Assembly (NCBI GenBank): GCA_003427395.1
Contig: BFEA01000146.1
Location: 1,270,412 to 1,302,140, forward strand
Direction: 5' to 3'
DNA from: Chara braunii
Taxonomy: Eukaryota > Streptophyta > Charophyceae > Charales > Characeae
DNA: 31,729 nucleotides
Shown here one piece after another: positions 19,018 to 27,835 of the stretch (the first letter of the stretch is position 1; each line of letters starts with the position of its first letter). Made by a program: the position numbers and the translations under genes. The notes beneath the pieces are model-generated. The model was not told the DNA's origin, made no database searches, and saw nothing but the letters and a program-made list of their open reading frames with translations.

Positions 19018-20178
19018 GAACGTGTGATAGAGATCCTAAAGACGTGCGATAAGGCTATAGCCTTCAGCGACGCGGAGCGCGGTAGGGTTGACCCTCGATA
19101 CGCAAAGCGAGCAAGAATTTATATGATTCCACATGTTCCTTGGAATGGCGCAGGATGGAAATACGCCCAGAAGGAGAAGGAAGAAGTTATCGCTTTCCTG
19201 AAGGAAAAGATGGTTTCCCATGTTGCGGAACCGTCTGATAGCGCTTATGCAAATCGATGGTTCTTCCTACNAAAGCCGAATGGNAAGATCCGATGGATCC
19301 ANGACNTTCANAANGNCAACNNGGTGACNATACGAGACGTGGGCTCCNTGNCACACNCCGATTTACTGGCTGAAGNCGCCGCAGGCAGNTCAATTTATTN
19401 GGTCTGTGATCTGTTCTCAGGCTATGATGAGGTACCGCTTGATCCTAGGGACAGGCACCTCACGGCTATGCACACGCCATTGGGACTGATACAGATGATG
19501 GTTGTCCCTATGGGTTGGACTAATGGGGTGGCCGTTTTTCAGAGAGCCATAGCAGCCGTCCTCAAGGACTTCATCCCTGATAAGGTTGAAGTTTTTCTGG
19601 ATGACTTTCCTATAAAAGGGTCAGTAGATAAGGATGAGACAGAGGTTGTACCTGGAGTTAGAAGATTCGTCGAGCAACACCTAACAGATATTTACGCGGT
19701 ACTCGAGCAACTGGACGATGCGAATTTAACGGTCAGTGGAACAAAGAGCCGATGGGTCGTCTCGACTATTAAGATCTTGGGCTTTATCTGCGACTCGAGA
19801 GGACGCCGAGCAGATCCGGCGAAGTTAGACAAACTCCTTGACTGGCCGTCACCGTTACATAGTCCAACCGAGGTCCGGCAGTTTCTGGGAGTGGTCGGTT
19901 ACTGGCGTATATTCGTACGGGGGTATGCGGAGAAGGCTGAGCCATTGAGGTTACTCCTACGAAAGACTGAAAAATTCTACTGGGATTCCTCACAGAAACT
20001 CGCTATGCAAGAGCTTAAGGACGAATTTAAGGAGGGAGGACGCGTACTGGGCATGCCATTCTTTGACGATGAGGCCGAGAGACCCTTCATAGTATCCACG
20101 GATGCAGGACCCTTTTCAGTTGGAGGGCTGTTGTCTCAGAAGGACACTGAAGGGAAGGAAAGACCGTTAAGATTTTAG
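19018..20178 (+). CDS. pol: Reverse transcriptase and start of RNase H (pol part 1)
   Basis: Copies element RNA into DNA. Begins after TGA 19015; the same frame is open upstream back to the frameshift site. Visible motifs are YANRWFFL and KIRWI in the fingers (about 19246-19302, several Ns), CDLFSGYDEV with the first catalytic Asp (19408-19410), PLGLIQMMVVPMGWTNG, then FLDDF with the Asp pair at 19600-19605. After FLDDF comes a charged insert ending PGVRRFVEQHL, longer than in common plant Ty3 elements. RSTDAG-like STDAGP at 20095-20112 opens RNase H. TAG 20176 interrupts RNase H where an amino-acid codon is expected (RPLRF, stop, SRTLNTAERN). Confidence 0.92.
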   Translation, partial: ERVIEILKTCDKAIAFSDAERGRVDPRYAKRARIYMIPHVPWNGAGWKYAQKEKEEVIAFLKEKMVSHVAEPSDSAYANRWFFLXKPNXKIRWIXDXXXXNXVXIRDVGSXXHXDLLAEXAAGXSIYXVCDLFSGYDEVPLDPRDRHLTAMHTPLGLIQMMVVPMGWTNGVAVFQRAIAAVLKDFIPDKVEVFLDDFPIKGSVDKDETEVVPGVRRFVEQHLTDIYAVLEQLDDANLTVSGTKSRWVVSTIKILGFICDSRGRRADPAKLDKLLDWPSPLHSPTEVRQFLGVVGYWRIFVRGYAEKAEPLRLLLRKTEKFYWDSSQKLAMQELKDEFKEGGRVLGMPFFDDEAERPFIVSTDAGPFSVGGLLSQKDTEGKERPLRF

Positions 20179-20853
20179 AGTAGGACACTTAATACGGCAG
20201 AACGAAACTACAGTCAATTCAAGAAGGAAGTGTTAGTCGTTCTGCGGTGTTTGGATACGTTCAGACACTATATCTATGGGCGTCGGTTCATCTTGAGAGT
20301 AGATCCCACAGCGGTTGCCTCTGTCCTCCAGAAGTACTTTAGCCTGCCGGACCCGACCATTGCTCGATGGCTGATACGGATTCGGCTATATGATTACGCA
20401 GTTGAGAGGATATCTGGCACTAAAAATGTCGTGGCAGATGGGCTTTCGCGGATCCCTCTTGAGGTCGAGCGCCCGATAGTAGCTGGGGCCCTGACATTGG
20501 CAGAGCCGAGACACGCCAAACGATTTATGGTTAACCTTTACGAGGGCAAGTACCGAACGATCGGGCTACACCTGTCAGGAGAGGAGAGTCAAGAATCAGA
20601 TATCCGGAGACAAGCGACGCAATACTGCCTCAGAGCAGGCCATCTATTTCGAAGGCCGGTTGGCTCGGGGATGCCCTTACGAGTAGTCTGTGACCGTGAG
20701 GAGAGACAGACGATAGTTGCGGAGCTTCACGACGGGGTAGTTGGAGGACACAGGGGAGTCAAAGGAACCTACGAAAAAGTACGCAGGTTGTACTGGTGGG
20801 AAGGACAGTATAAGTACGTCGAGAGGTACTGTATGACCTGCGAGGAATACTAG
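20179..20853 (+). CDS. pol: RNase H remainder and integrase zinc-binding domain (pol part 2)
   Basis: Same frame as RT after TAG 20176. SRTLNTAERNYSQFKKEVL supplies the RNase H Glu, RVDPTAV and VADGLSRIP the remaining Asp residues. Then ELHDGVVGGHRG and CMTC (20829-20840) form the HHCC zinc finger of integrase. RNase H removes the RNA template; the zinc finger helps integrase multimerise. TAG 20851 then interrupts the frame between the zinc finger and the catalytic core. First in-frame start-like codon is near 20230, but the true product is part of Gag-Pol. Confidence 0.9.
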   Translation, partial: SRTLNTAERNYSQFKKEVLVVLRCLDTFRHYIYGRRFILRVDPTAVASVLQKYFSLPDPTIARWLIRIRLYDYAVERISGTKNVVADGLSRIPLEVERPIVAGALTLAEPRHAKRFMVNLYEGKYRTIGLHLSGEESQESDIRRQATQYCLRAGHLFRRPVGSGMPLRVVCDREERQTIVAELHDGVVGGHRGVKGTYEKVRRLYWWEGQYKYVERYCMTCEEY

Positions 20854-22188
20854 AAGAGAGCTCTTGTGAAATACAAAGAGTCTCTACATCCATCCTATCC
20901 CACCAGACCGGGAGAGAAGGTACACATCGATCTGGTGAAGATGCCGAAAGGAGTAGGCAATATGAACTATGTTGTTAACATACGTGACGATTTCACTGGG
21001 TTCGTGGACAGTAGACCTATCAGGAGTAAGACGGCAAAAGAAGTGAAGAACTTTGTCCTGGAGTACTTATCTAGGTATGGTTGTGTCAGCAAGATAGTAA
21101 TGGACAGAGGGGCGGAGTTTCTAGCCGAAGAGGTTCAGAGTGTGTTCAAGAGAGCCGGGGCGAGAGTTTCGATAGCCACCGCCTATCACCCACAGTCGAA
21201 CTCCCCAGTAGAGAGGGGCCACCAGACTCTGATAGCGTCACTGTCCAAGTGGTGCAAGGGTAAGGACAGTGATTGGCCACGATATTTTCGATACGCGATA
21301 TGGGCGGACAACGTCACGGTCCGGGCTAGTACCGGATACCCACCATACACCTTGTGGTTTGGGCGGCATTGTTCACTCCCCATAGAGTTTCACGTCGACA
21401 GTTGGACAACCGTCGACTGGGCGGAGGAGATGTCCAGAGAGGAACTCATAGTTGCCCGAATAAGACAGATAGCCTACGGTTTGGAAGATAACCTTACGAC
21501 AGCGGCAGATCATCTGGCAGTAGAAAGGGACAAAGGTAAGGAGAGATGGGATAAGAACGTGAGAATCAGGAAAGAGAGGGTGAGTGTAGGAGATATGGTC
21601 CTTCTCTACGACGCAGCACTGGAAAGGACCTGGACCGGAAAACTCGCCAACAGATGGATGGGACCTTACAGAGTGGTTGAGGCACTCGACAACGGTGCGT
21701 ATATGATAGCAGAATTGGACAGATCCAAGTGGAAAGACCCAGTGGCGGGTGCTAGGTTAAAACTGTTTAGACCCAGGCCTACACCCACCTTATCCCTGAC
21801 GGGCCCCAAAGGAAAGGGGAAGGCTAAAATGGAGGATGGAGCTCCCTTGAGACGATTCGAGGCAGGCGAAAGTTCCAAGAAGAGAAAAAGAATAGAGAAA
21901 AGAAAGGTCAAATGGTTAGCTCTAGGAAAAGAGAAGAAATGGTTATTCGTGCTCAAGAGGGCCAGACGGAGAGTCCGCATTAGACAAACTGGCGGGACGA
22001 CACCCTTCTCGGGCCAACGACAGAAGAACAAGAGGATCCTACCAAGGCCGAGAACCCGACGGAGACAGAAAGTCACAAAACATCTACTTAGCCCTAGAAC
22101 TCAAAACAGACTGAAACATAAGACAATTGAACGCCGACGTGGGCGCCCTTTACGGGCCATCACCCTGAAGCTCGTCCGCTTCGTCTGA
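20854..22188 (+). CDS. pol: Integrase catalytic core and C-terminal domain (pol part 3)
   Basis: Same frame, open for about 445 codons. Core residues are Asp 20929 (HIDLV), Asp 21103 (MDRGAEF) and Glu 21211 (SNSPVERGH), spaced D-35-E as in all retroviral-type integrases. AYHPQSN precedes the Glu. The C-terminal GPY/F module reads NRWMGPYRVVEALDNGAY. A long Lys/Arg-rich tail follows with no chromodomain. A neighbouring frame in the last 200 nt also looks protein-like (acidic, Thr/Glu-rich), so a frameshift near 21890 is possible. The stop at 22186-22188 lies 50 bp before the 3' LTR. Confidence 0.93.
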   Translation, partial: KRALVKYKESLHPSYPTRPGEKVHIDLVKMPKGVGNMNYVVNIRDDFTGFVDSRPIRSKTAKEVKNFVLEYLSRYGCVSKIVMDRGAEFLAEEVQSVFKRAGARVSIATAYHPQSNSPVERGHQTLIASLSKWCKGKDSDWPRYFRYAIWADNVTVRASTGYPPYTLWFGRHCSLPIEFHVDSWTTVDWAEEMSREELIVARIRQIAYGLEDNLTTAADHLAVERDKGKERWDKNVRIRKERVSVGDMVLLYDAALERTWTGKLANRWMGPYRVVEALDNGAYMIAELDRSKWKDPVAGARLKLFRPRPTPTLSLTGPKGKGKAKMEDGAPLRRFEAGESSKKRKRIEKRKVKWLALGKEKKWLFVLKRARRRVRIRQTGGTTPFSGQRQKNKRILPRPRTRRRQKVTKHLLSPRTQNRLKHKTIERRRGRPLRAITLKLVRFV

Positions 22189-22240
22189 CGTAGGTGGATA
22201 GGGCTCGACGGGGGCATCGAGAAGTGGTCCGGGCTAACTG

Positions 22241-22270
22241 TTAGGCGGTCACAAGCAGTGCGCCGCCTAA
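22241..22270 (+). other. Hairpin at the outer tip of the 3' LTR
   Basis: TTAGGCGGT (22241-22249) pairs with GCCGCCTAA (22262-22270), eight Watson-Crick pairs and one G-T pair, around the same loop as in the 5' LTR. The C-G pair of the 5' copy is T-A here. Confidence 0.8.
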
Positions 22271-25242
22271 AATTTGCGGCTTTGGGGCTTAGGCTCGAAG
22301 ACAAGTCCTTGTTTTGACGGAGCTCCGGGTTGACTGGACAGGAAAAATTAGGGGGGCTCATGGCACCGCTGATTTTGGGCGCACTGAACCTTACGAGTAA
22401 CCCTCAAAGATGACAAAATGGGTAGCTGCTCCCGACATATCTAGGGACCATCATTTCCGCCCGTTCCGAGGTTAGACCTAGGATGGCCGGCCGCGGGGGG
22501 GCATCGCAGGAATTGAGCTCGCCGCCACGTTTTTGTATCATATGACCAGGCCCGAAATAGGGCCTCAAAATTTTATCTATTTTAGTACCGAAATTAAAAA
22601 TGGGAGAAAAGATTAAGAACAGTGGGAGGAAGGAGAAAAAAAGTGATATCCTTTAATTTCCTTATTTTTTCAAGGCATCTAAATTTTAGGGAAAATCCCT
22701 CGTTATTTTATGTTACCGGTAATGAAATCAAAAATAAAGAAAAAAAACATTTAAAATGATAAAAAGGAGGAGAAACAAAAGAATTTCGGCTATTTAATTA
22801 AGACTCCCTCGGGATTTATTTTTGGTGAGCTCACGAATATTCTGTTATTTCGGACTCTAGAATTAAGAAAAGGGGGGAAAGATTAAAACTGATGAGACAG
22901 ACAGGAACTAATGATTACGCGATGCCTGGCCTGATCCTGCTTGGATTACCCACCATCAGCTCAGAACCCAAATTTGATCAGAAACTCTGAACTCTAACTT
23001 TTTTTCACTAACCCCTGATGATCGAGAATTTTTTGTGTCGCCTTCCCGATCTGCCTGACAACTAACCTCACTGAGCAGTCCAAGGATGTTCGCATAGACG
23101 ACGTGGAATAGAGCTACTTCGGACCGACAGTATGTATGGTGTTTGGCTCGGAACAGATACGTGACTTAAAGAGGCTCGGATTGTTATGGAGTGGCGGCAT
23201 CTTACGGTATCTGACGGGCTTCGGAGTCGGTATGGGGCAGGCGTCACGTTGTCTCGGGCTTGGGGCCCCTACAACGGCCGCTTATTTTCTGGTCCGGACA
23301 CATCAGTATCAGGTTCAGGGCAACCTCGGCGGGATATTTCAGTTTCGGCGGCATCGGGGCATTTTACTTCGGGTTCGGACCTTCACCGTGATTCCCGCTA
23401 CGTCATCAGTCTGATTTATTGGAAGGGTGAGGACCATTTCAGCGGCCTATTTCAAAGTTCGGCACCGGTATGGCCGTTTATTTCGAATTCGAGACGACTG
23501 TGGAGGTTTATCCCTGCGTCTGAGGCCGCTACGACCATTTATCTCAGCTTCTATGTGACTACCGTGATCCATTGTCAGGTCCGGGACCACTACGACGATT
23601 TGTTTCAGGTTCGGTACCTTGGCGGCAGTTTATCTCAGGTTCGCTGCAAACGCGGCATTTTATTTCAGGATCGGCACAACCATGACGCCTTATTTCCGCT
23701 ACGATACCGCTACGGCTATTTATTTCGGTTTCAGGACCGTCACGGACTTTACGGAGATTTGTTTCACGTCCGGTGCTAGTTCGACATCGACTTACTACAA
23801 GTTCCGCATTGACCTGATATTGACTTACCACGAGCATGGTAGTGGTTCGGTGTCAGGAAAGGCACAGGCTACGGCACTTCAGGACGAGTGTCTCCAGGCT
23901 CGACAACGGGTCGACATTCGGTAGGCCACAGGTTCGGTGCTACCCTGGGGAGGCCATGCTCTATGGCGTGCGGCATTGAGTGCNTATGGATTGGTACCGA
24001 GACGGATATTCCCGGTTCGGTGATGGCCTGTTACGGGCTGCTATGCTGCGGAACAATGGTGCCTTCGCGAAGGATCTGATGGGGACCAGCTTGGTACGGG
24101 GTTGTCTTTGGTGCGGGTGCTGCGCTCTCAAGTAACTATAATTGGCACAGTCAGAGCGGTCCGCGACGATCCTCTGCTCTTGGGGGTAATTCGGTGTGAC
24201 TGCCTTGGACCCGCCACGGTGCAGGGTACGAACGGCGGCGAGGCCTCATGTCACCAAAGTTGGACTGAAGGGGGATGGGGACCTGCTGCTACGGAAACTG
24301 TCGATCCGACATTAGGGCGAGGCGCTGAACTTGGACGCCACGGCACAGGCTGGTTCGATCGAGGCCGCAAGCCAAATTATGAGTTCAGTTCTGCCAGCGG
24401 GAGCTGGGGGAATATAGGCGGACCAGCGAAAGGTATGGGGGAAGGACTCATTCGGGTGTGTGCACGGCATGCACGGTGAATGCAACCGCAAAAACGGTTA
24501 AGGAGACGCGGGTCGGGAGGTGAGGACGCGTGCACGGCGTACTCGACGTTGGAGTGAGAGTTAGTTGGAAAAGAGGAGAGTGCTAAGCGTGTGCGGGTGC
24601 TGTTTAATGGAGGAGGCGGCGAGTTGCGTCTAGAAGGGAGGTCATTTCGTGGATGGAGGAGGAGAGTTGCAGCGCGCCAGGCGCCCGCAGCGTGTGCGCA
24701 GTTGACCTGGAGTAGGGCTGAGACAAGGAAGGGAGTTGAGACTTGGGCGAAGGGGGGGGAAATGCGTGCCTGGAGCTCCCCACCCACGGCTGGCGTGCAG
24801 AGGCAGGGCGCAATCAGCTCGGATGACTCACGAGCTTGCACGGGAACAGGAGTGACGGAGCGTCGAAAAATCTGAGAGGAGGAACTCGTTGCGAAGATTA
24901 GCGCAGGCTTGCGAGAGTGGGTGCGCTAGGCGCACCCAGCCCCCATTGGAGGTGGTCTGAAACGTCCAGTTCGGAGGGTGGTCACCAGGGGAGTTCTGAG
25001 CGAAGTGCACTTCAGTCAGAGGAGAAGCGCTTGTCTCGATCCGTCTTATGAATGCGACGCTTATCTCCTGGTTCTAGGGAACAGTACGGGTGGCCTGAAC
25101 ATTGGGAGATCTAAGATGAGAAGGAGGAGTGTGAGCAAGAAAAGCGAACTGAGATAGCGATATTGGGAAAGGGACAGCAGACGAGTTACGGGCCCGTAAT
25201 GACAGAAACTGTGTATACTGGCACGGTGCGCGCAGAGTAAGC

Positions 25243-25250
25243 TATAAAAA
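25243..25250 (+). promoter_or_regulatory. Candidate TATA box in the 3' LTR
   Basis: TATAAAAA, identical in sequence and position to that of the 5' LTR. In this copy it could drive transcription into the right flank. Confidence 0.4.
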
Positions 25251-26570
25251 TTTGAACAGTTGCTAATTATTGGTGCCATGGGAGAGACCACAGTATGCGA
25301 ACAAGGAACGTTTCGAGAGTCCCGCTGCCCGCGGGAGAGGTCAGGACCTGTGATCAGTGAGCACTTAGAGTGACTTCGAATCCCGCTGCTGGCGGGAGCA
25401 GCCTGTTAACATCCTACAGGCGAGTCAAACAAGCACCATGGTATCTGGTGATTGAACACACAGCAGATGAGTCAACCCTCTGTTTCCGCTTACGATGAGA
25501 TCATCCTATGTCGTTGAACGAGCAAACGAGAGAGCGGTTTGGCACGCGTGAGTAGGTTTTATTCTATTTTATTTTATTTTATTTGGTTTTTTTCTTTTAT
25601 CAATCTCGATCATCAGTCTGTGTGGGAAGGCGGGACGAGCTTGTGAGCTGCCAGAGGAAGATACTGACCGGGCGAAGGAGGCGAGGGAATGATATTTCGG
25701 GAATGAGGGAAGCGAGTGTAGCAGGCTGGGGGAAAGCTACTATTCGCTTCATTTAACTGAACACCACTTCAAGTACTCAAGAACTCAGCAGAGCGTATGT
25801 TAAAAGAGAAAGGGGGGGGAACAGTGAGCTCGAAGCTCCCCGTAACACCGTGAGTGAAGTAGAAGAGAGGGACGTGCGAAGAGAGGGAGAGTCCCCATTG
25901 TTGTCTGGCAGTCAAGCTGTCCACTGTCTGGTCAAGCAGCTCCTGTTTATGGAAAGGCCAATTACACTCTACCACTCTTCTGGCTGGTCAAACAATTGCT
26001 CTCCGCTTATTGGCTGATCAGACCGAGCTGACCATCGACAGTTCAATCACAACCTTCCATTTATTGATCTAACACTCTGCTCAATGGCAAATTGAGAATC
26101 ATTATTGGCAGATCGGGTTCTCATGGGATGCTCTGGCTTTCATTGTCTACTGGCGAGGACTCATACAGTGCATGCAAAGGAGTATGGCGCCCTAAGCGTT
26201 TGTGCTTCAGTTTTGTTCTCATTGCTGTGTAATTGGTCGAGATCGTCAATTGACCGTTTTAGAAAAGGTTTACTGCTGAGTGAATTAGATTTAATTATGT
26301 GAAATGTAACGGGCTAACCCGTTGATCGAATAAGTAAAAGTTCGCTGTTGTGAAAACTCGACTCGTTGTTGTGCTATCGATCAAGTTCGCTGGGAGGCGG
26401 TTAAACTTGCTGCTGCATGAGTTACCTAGATTACAGGAAAACTGGGTGCGTGACAGCCAAACTTCTCCCTGCTGGTCGTTGAGGACCTCAGAAGTGGGCG
26501 CAGCGAGTGACAGGCGTTGTTGCCCCTGGCTTCAGCGACGAACAGGACCCCCTCCCCGGGTTTCCTCACA

Positions 26571-26574
26571 ACGC
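26571..26574. repeat. Target-site duplication, right copy (ACGC)
   Basis: ACGC follows the terminal CA of the 3' LTR and matches 4474-4477. Confidence 0.75.
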
Positions 26575-26853
26575 CGCGTTCCGTGAATTCCAGAAGTCCT
26601 AACTGTCGAGCCAAATTCCGAGCTCGCTCACTAAGGCGCGCGAATTTCCTATGCATTTTTAGATTAAAAAAAAAAGGGCGGAATTTCAACAGCTACCAGT
26701 GCTGACAACATACAGATTTCAACGAGGTACCTTTAATCGAATAAAAACAGAAGGGGGTTCTCGGGGGCCAATCAGGACACCTCTAGATGCAGAGAAACTA
26801 CGGGGAGGGAAGGGGTCCGAAAGATGGCGCAGATCCAAAAGCTGGTTCATCAC

Positions 26854-26879
26854 ATACTACACTTGATCTTAGCCAAAAG
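26854..26879 (-). pseudogene. U2 snRNA-derived fragment A
   Basis: On the minus strand, 26 nt ending in GATCAAGTGTAGTAT match the conserved 5' region of U2 snRNA, including the GTAGTA branch-point-pairing sequence. Beyond that, 30 nt resemble U2 only loosely (CAG, TT, ATCTG in order), and the rest does not match. Stem I sequence upstream is missing. This is a fragment or a U2-headed retroposon, not a working gene. Confidence 0.75.
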
Positions 26880-26960
26880 TTTGTTGATGACCTTAAGGGA
26901 TGCTGGAGCCGGTTTCCAGCAGGTGATGCTCCCCACCAATAGATAGAGCAAAAAGAAATG

Positions 26961-26983
26961 GAAAAAAAAAAAAAAAAAAAAAA
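26961..26983 (+). repeat. A-tract between the two U2 fragments
   Basis: A run of about 23 A, preceded by GCAAAAAGAAATGG and followed by TTGTTCATCAACAG. Similar TTCATCA words lie at 26847 and GTTGATGA at 26882, hinting at repeated retroposition at this place. Confidence 0.6.
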
Positions 26984-27014
26984 TTGTTCATCAACAGTTA
27001 AAAAAAATAAAAAA

Positions 27015-27042
27015 TGATCTTAGCCAAAGGCCGAGGAAGGTA
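27015..27042 (-). pseudogene. U2 snRNA-derived fragment B
   Basis: On the minus strand 28 nt match the 5' end of U2 snRNA (ACCTTTCTCGGCCTTTTGG and onward to AGATCA) with one substitution and one missing T. It overlaps the U2 region of fragment A by about 14 nt and has the same orientation. It stops at an A/T-rich stretch at 26999-27014. Confidence 0.7.
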
Positions 27043-27044
27043 GG

Positions 27045-27180
27045 GGGGGGAAGGCGGGAAAGGTGGGGGATTGAAGGCAGCGGAAGGTGGGGGATTGAAG
27101 GCGAGGGATTGAAGGCGGGGGAAGGTGGGGGATTGAAGGCAGCAAAAGGTGGAGGATTGAAGGCAGCGGAAGGTTGGTTG
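27045..27180. repeat. GA-rich minisatellite, unit about 24 bp
   Basis: The unit GAAGGTGGGGGATTGAAGGC plus GCAG-like variants recurs about six times with small deletions. Both strands are open for 60-70 codons only because of the repeat (minus-strand product rich in AFNPPP), so no gene is called. It starts right after U2 fragment B. Confidence 0.8.
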
Positions 27181-27295
27181 TGCAATTTGGGATTGAACTT
27201 TTCCCTGGATCACAACAAAATCAAGCTTATGGCATTTTATAAGTATCGAATTTTGGTTTGTTATTGCTCACTGAGATATATGAATTGGGGGTATA

Positions 27296-27835
27296 TATGC
27301 CCCCCCACCAATGCATGCATGCCCCTGGGGGGGCCGCCATACATGGGTGGCCACCATACATGGGGGGGGCCATGCATGTGTGCACCTTCCATGAGGGCCC
27401 CCGCGTATACAGGGTCCCCCATGTATGGGGGCCATTGGGGCCCCCCATGCATGCAACCCCCCCAAGAAAAATGCATGTGTGGAGGTCATGCAAGCACGAG
27501 GGACCCCTATGCGCGGAGATCCATATGTGCCTGACATAGGGGGCTGACCCATATCGACATATAGGAATTGGAGGAATGGTTAAAGGGGTTCCCCTGTGCA
27601 TAGGGGCCCATACACGTCGGGGGCCCTCATATTGGCATCCCCCCTGCATGCACGCGCCCTCCTCCAAATATGCATGCAGGGTCCCCCCCATATGGGGGGT
27701 CCTTGCAAGGGTGCCCCCTGGGGCCCCACGTAAGCTGCCCTATATGCATATAGTGGACCCCCTATATATATGGAAGGCCCTGTATGCATGCACCCCTCCC
27801 TATGCATGCAGGGGCCCCTGCACGCGGGACCCTTT
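27296..27835. repeat. Low-complexity block of CATGCATG, GGGGGGCC and TATATA words
   Basis: Runs of 5-9 C or G alternate with ATGCATGCA, CATATG, TATATATA and ACATGGG. Local palindromes such as GGTGGCCACC are frequent, and many short inverted repeats can pair. Open frames on both strands are rich in Met, His, Gly and Pro and are by-products of composition. No simple fixed repeat period is evident. Confidence 0.75.

Larger units (their letters stand above)
4478..26570 (+). mobile_element. Giant Ty3/gypsy LTR retrotransposon (about 22.1 kb), decayed
   Basis: Two direct repeats of about 4.3 kb bound an internal region with, in order, a tRNA primer site, a long leader, a block of unrecognised ORFs, gag, protease, RT, RNase H and integrase. 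Integrase after RT/RNase H is diagnostic of Ty3/gypsy. A 4-bp duplication ACGC flanks the element, so the LTRs are the original pair from one insertion. LTRs differ by scattered substitutions and small indels, a few percent by eye. Coding frames carry several TGA/TAG codons and frameshifts, so this copy could not move by itself. No chromodomain is visible after integrase. The architecture is reminiscent of Ogre-type elements, but the upstream ORFs are not ones I recognise. Confidence 0.95.
22239..26570 (+). repeat. 3' LTR (4332 bp)
   Basis: Matches 4478-8795 throughout. Starts TGTTAGGCGG and ends CTCACA, giving proper TG...CA ends. Compared with the 5' copy it has about 15 extra bases near 23017-23032, lacks the uninterrupted A-tract, and shows scattered substitutions. 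The minisatellite lies at about 23273-23773, the GGGTGCGC hairpin at 24919-24937 and the TATAAAAA at 25243-25250. Only one N occurs (23984), at the site corresponding to an N in the 5' LTR. No clear polypurine tract precedes it. Confidence 0.95.

Noticed and set aside
21890-22188. Chromodomain after integrase
   Set aside because: The tail is Lys/Arg-rich with no aromatic-cage pattern; no chromodomain in this or the neighbouring frame.
27227-27691. 154-codon frame in the CATGCATG block
   Set aside because: Low-complexity product rich in Gly, His, Met and Pro; both strands are open.
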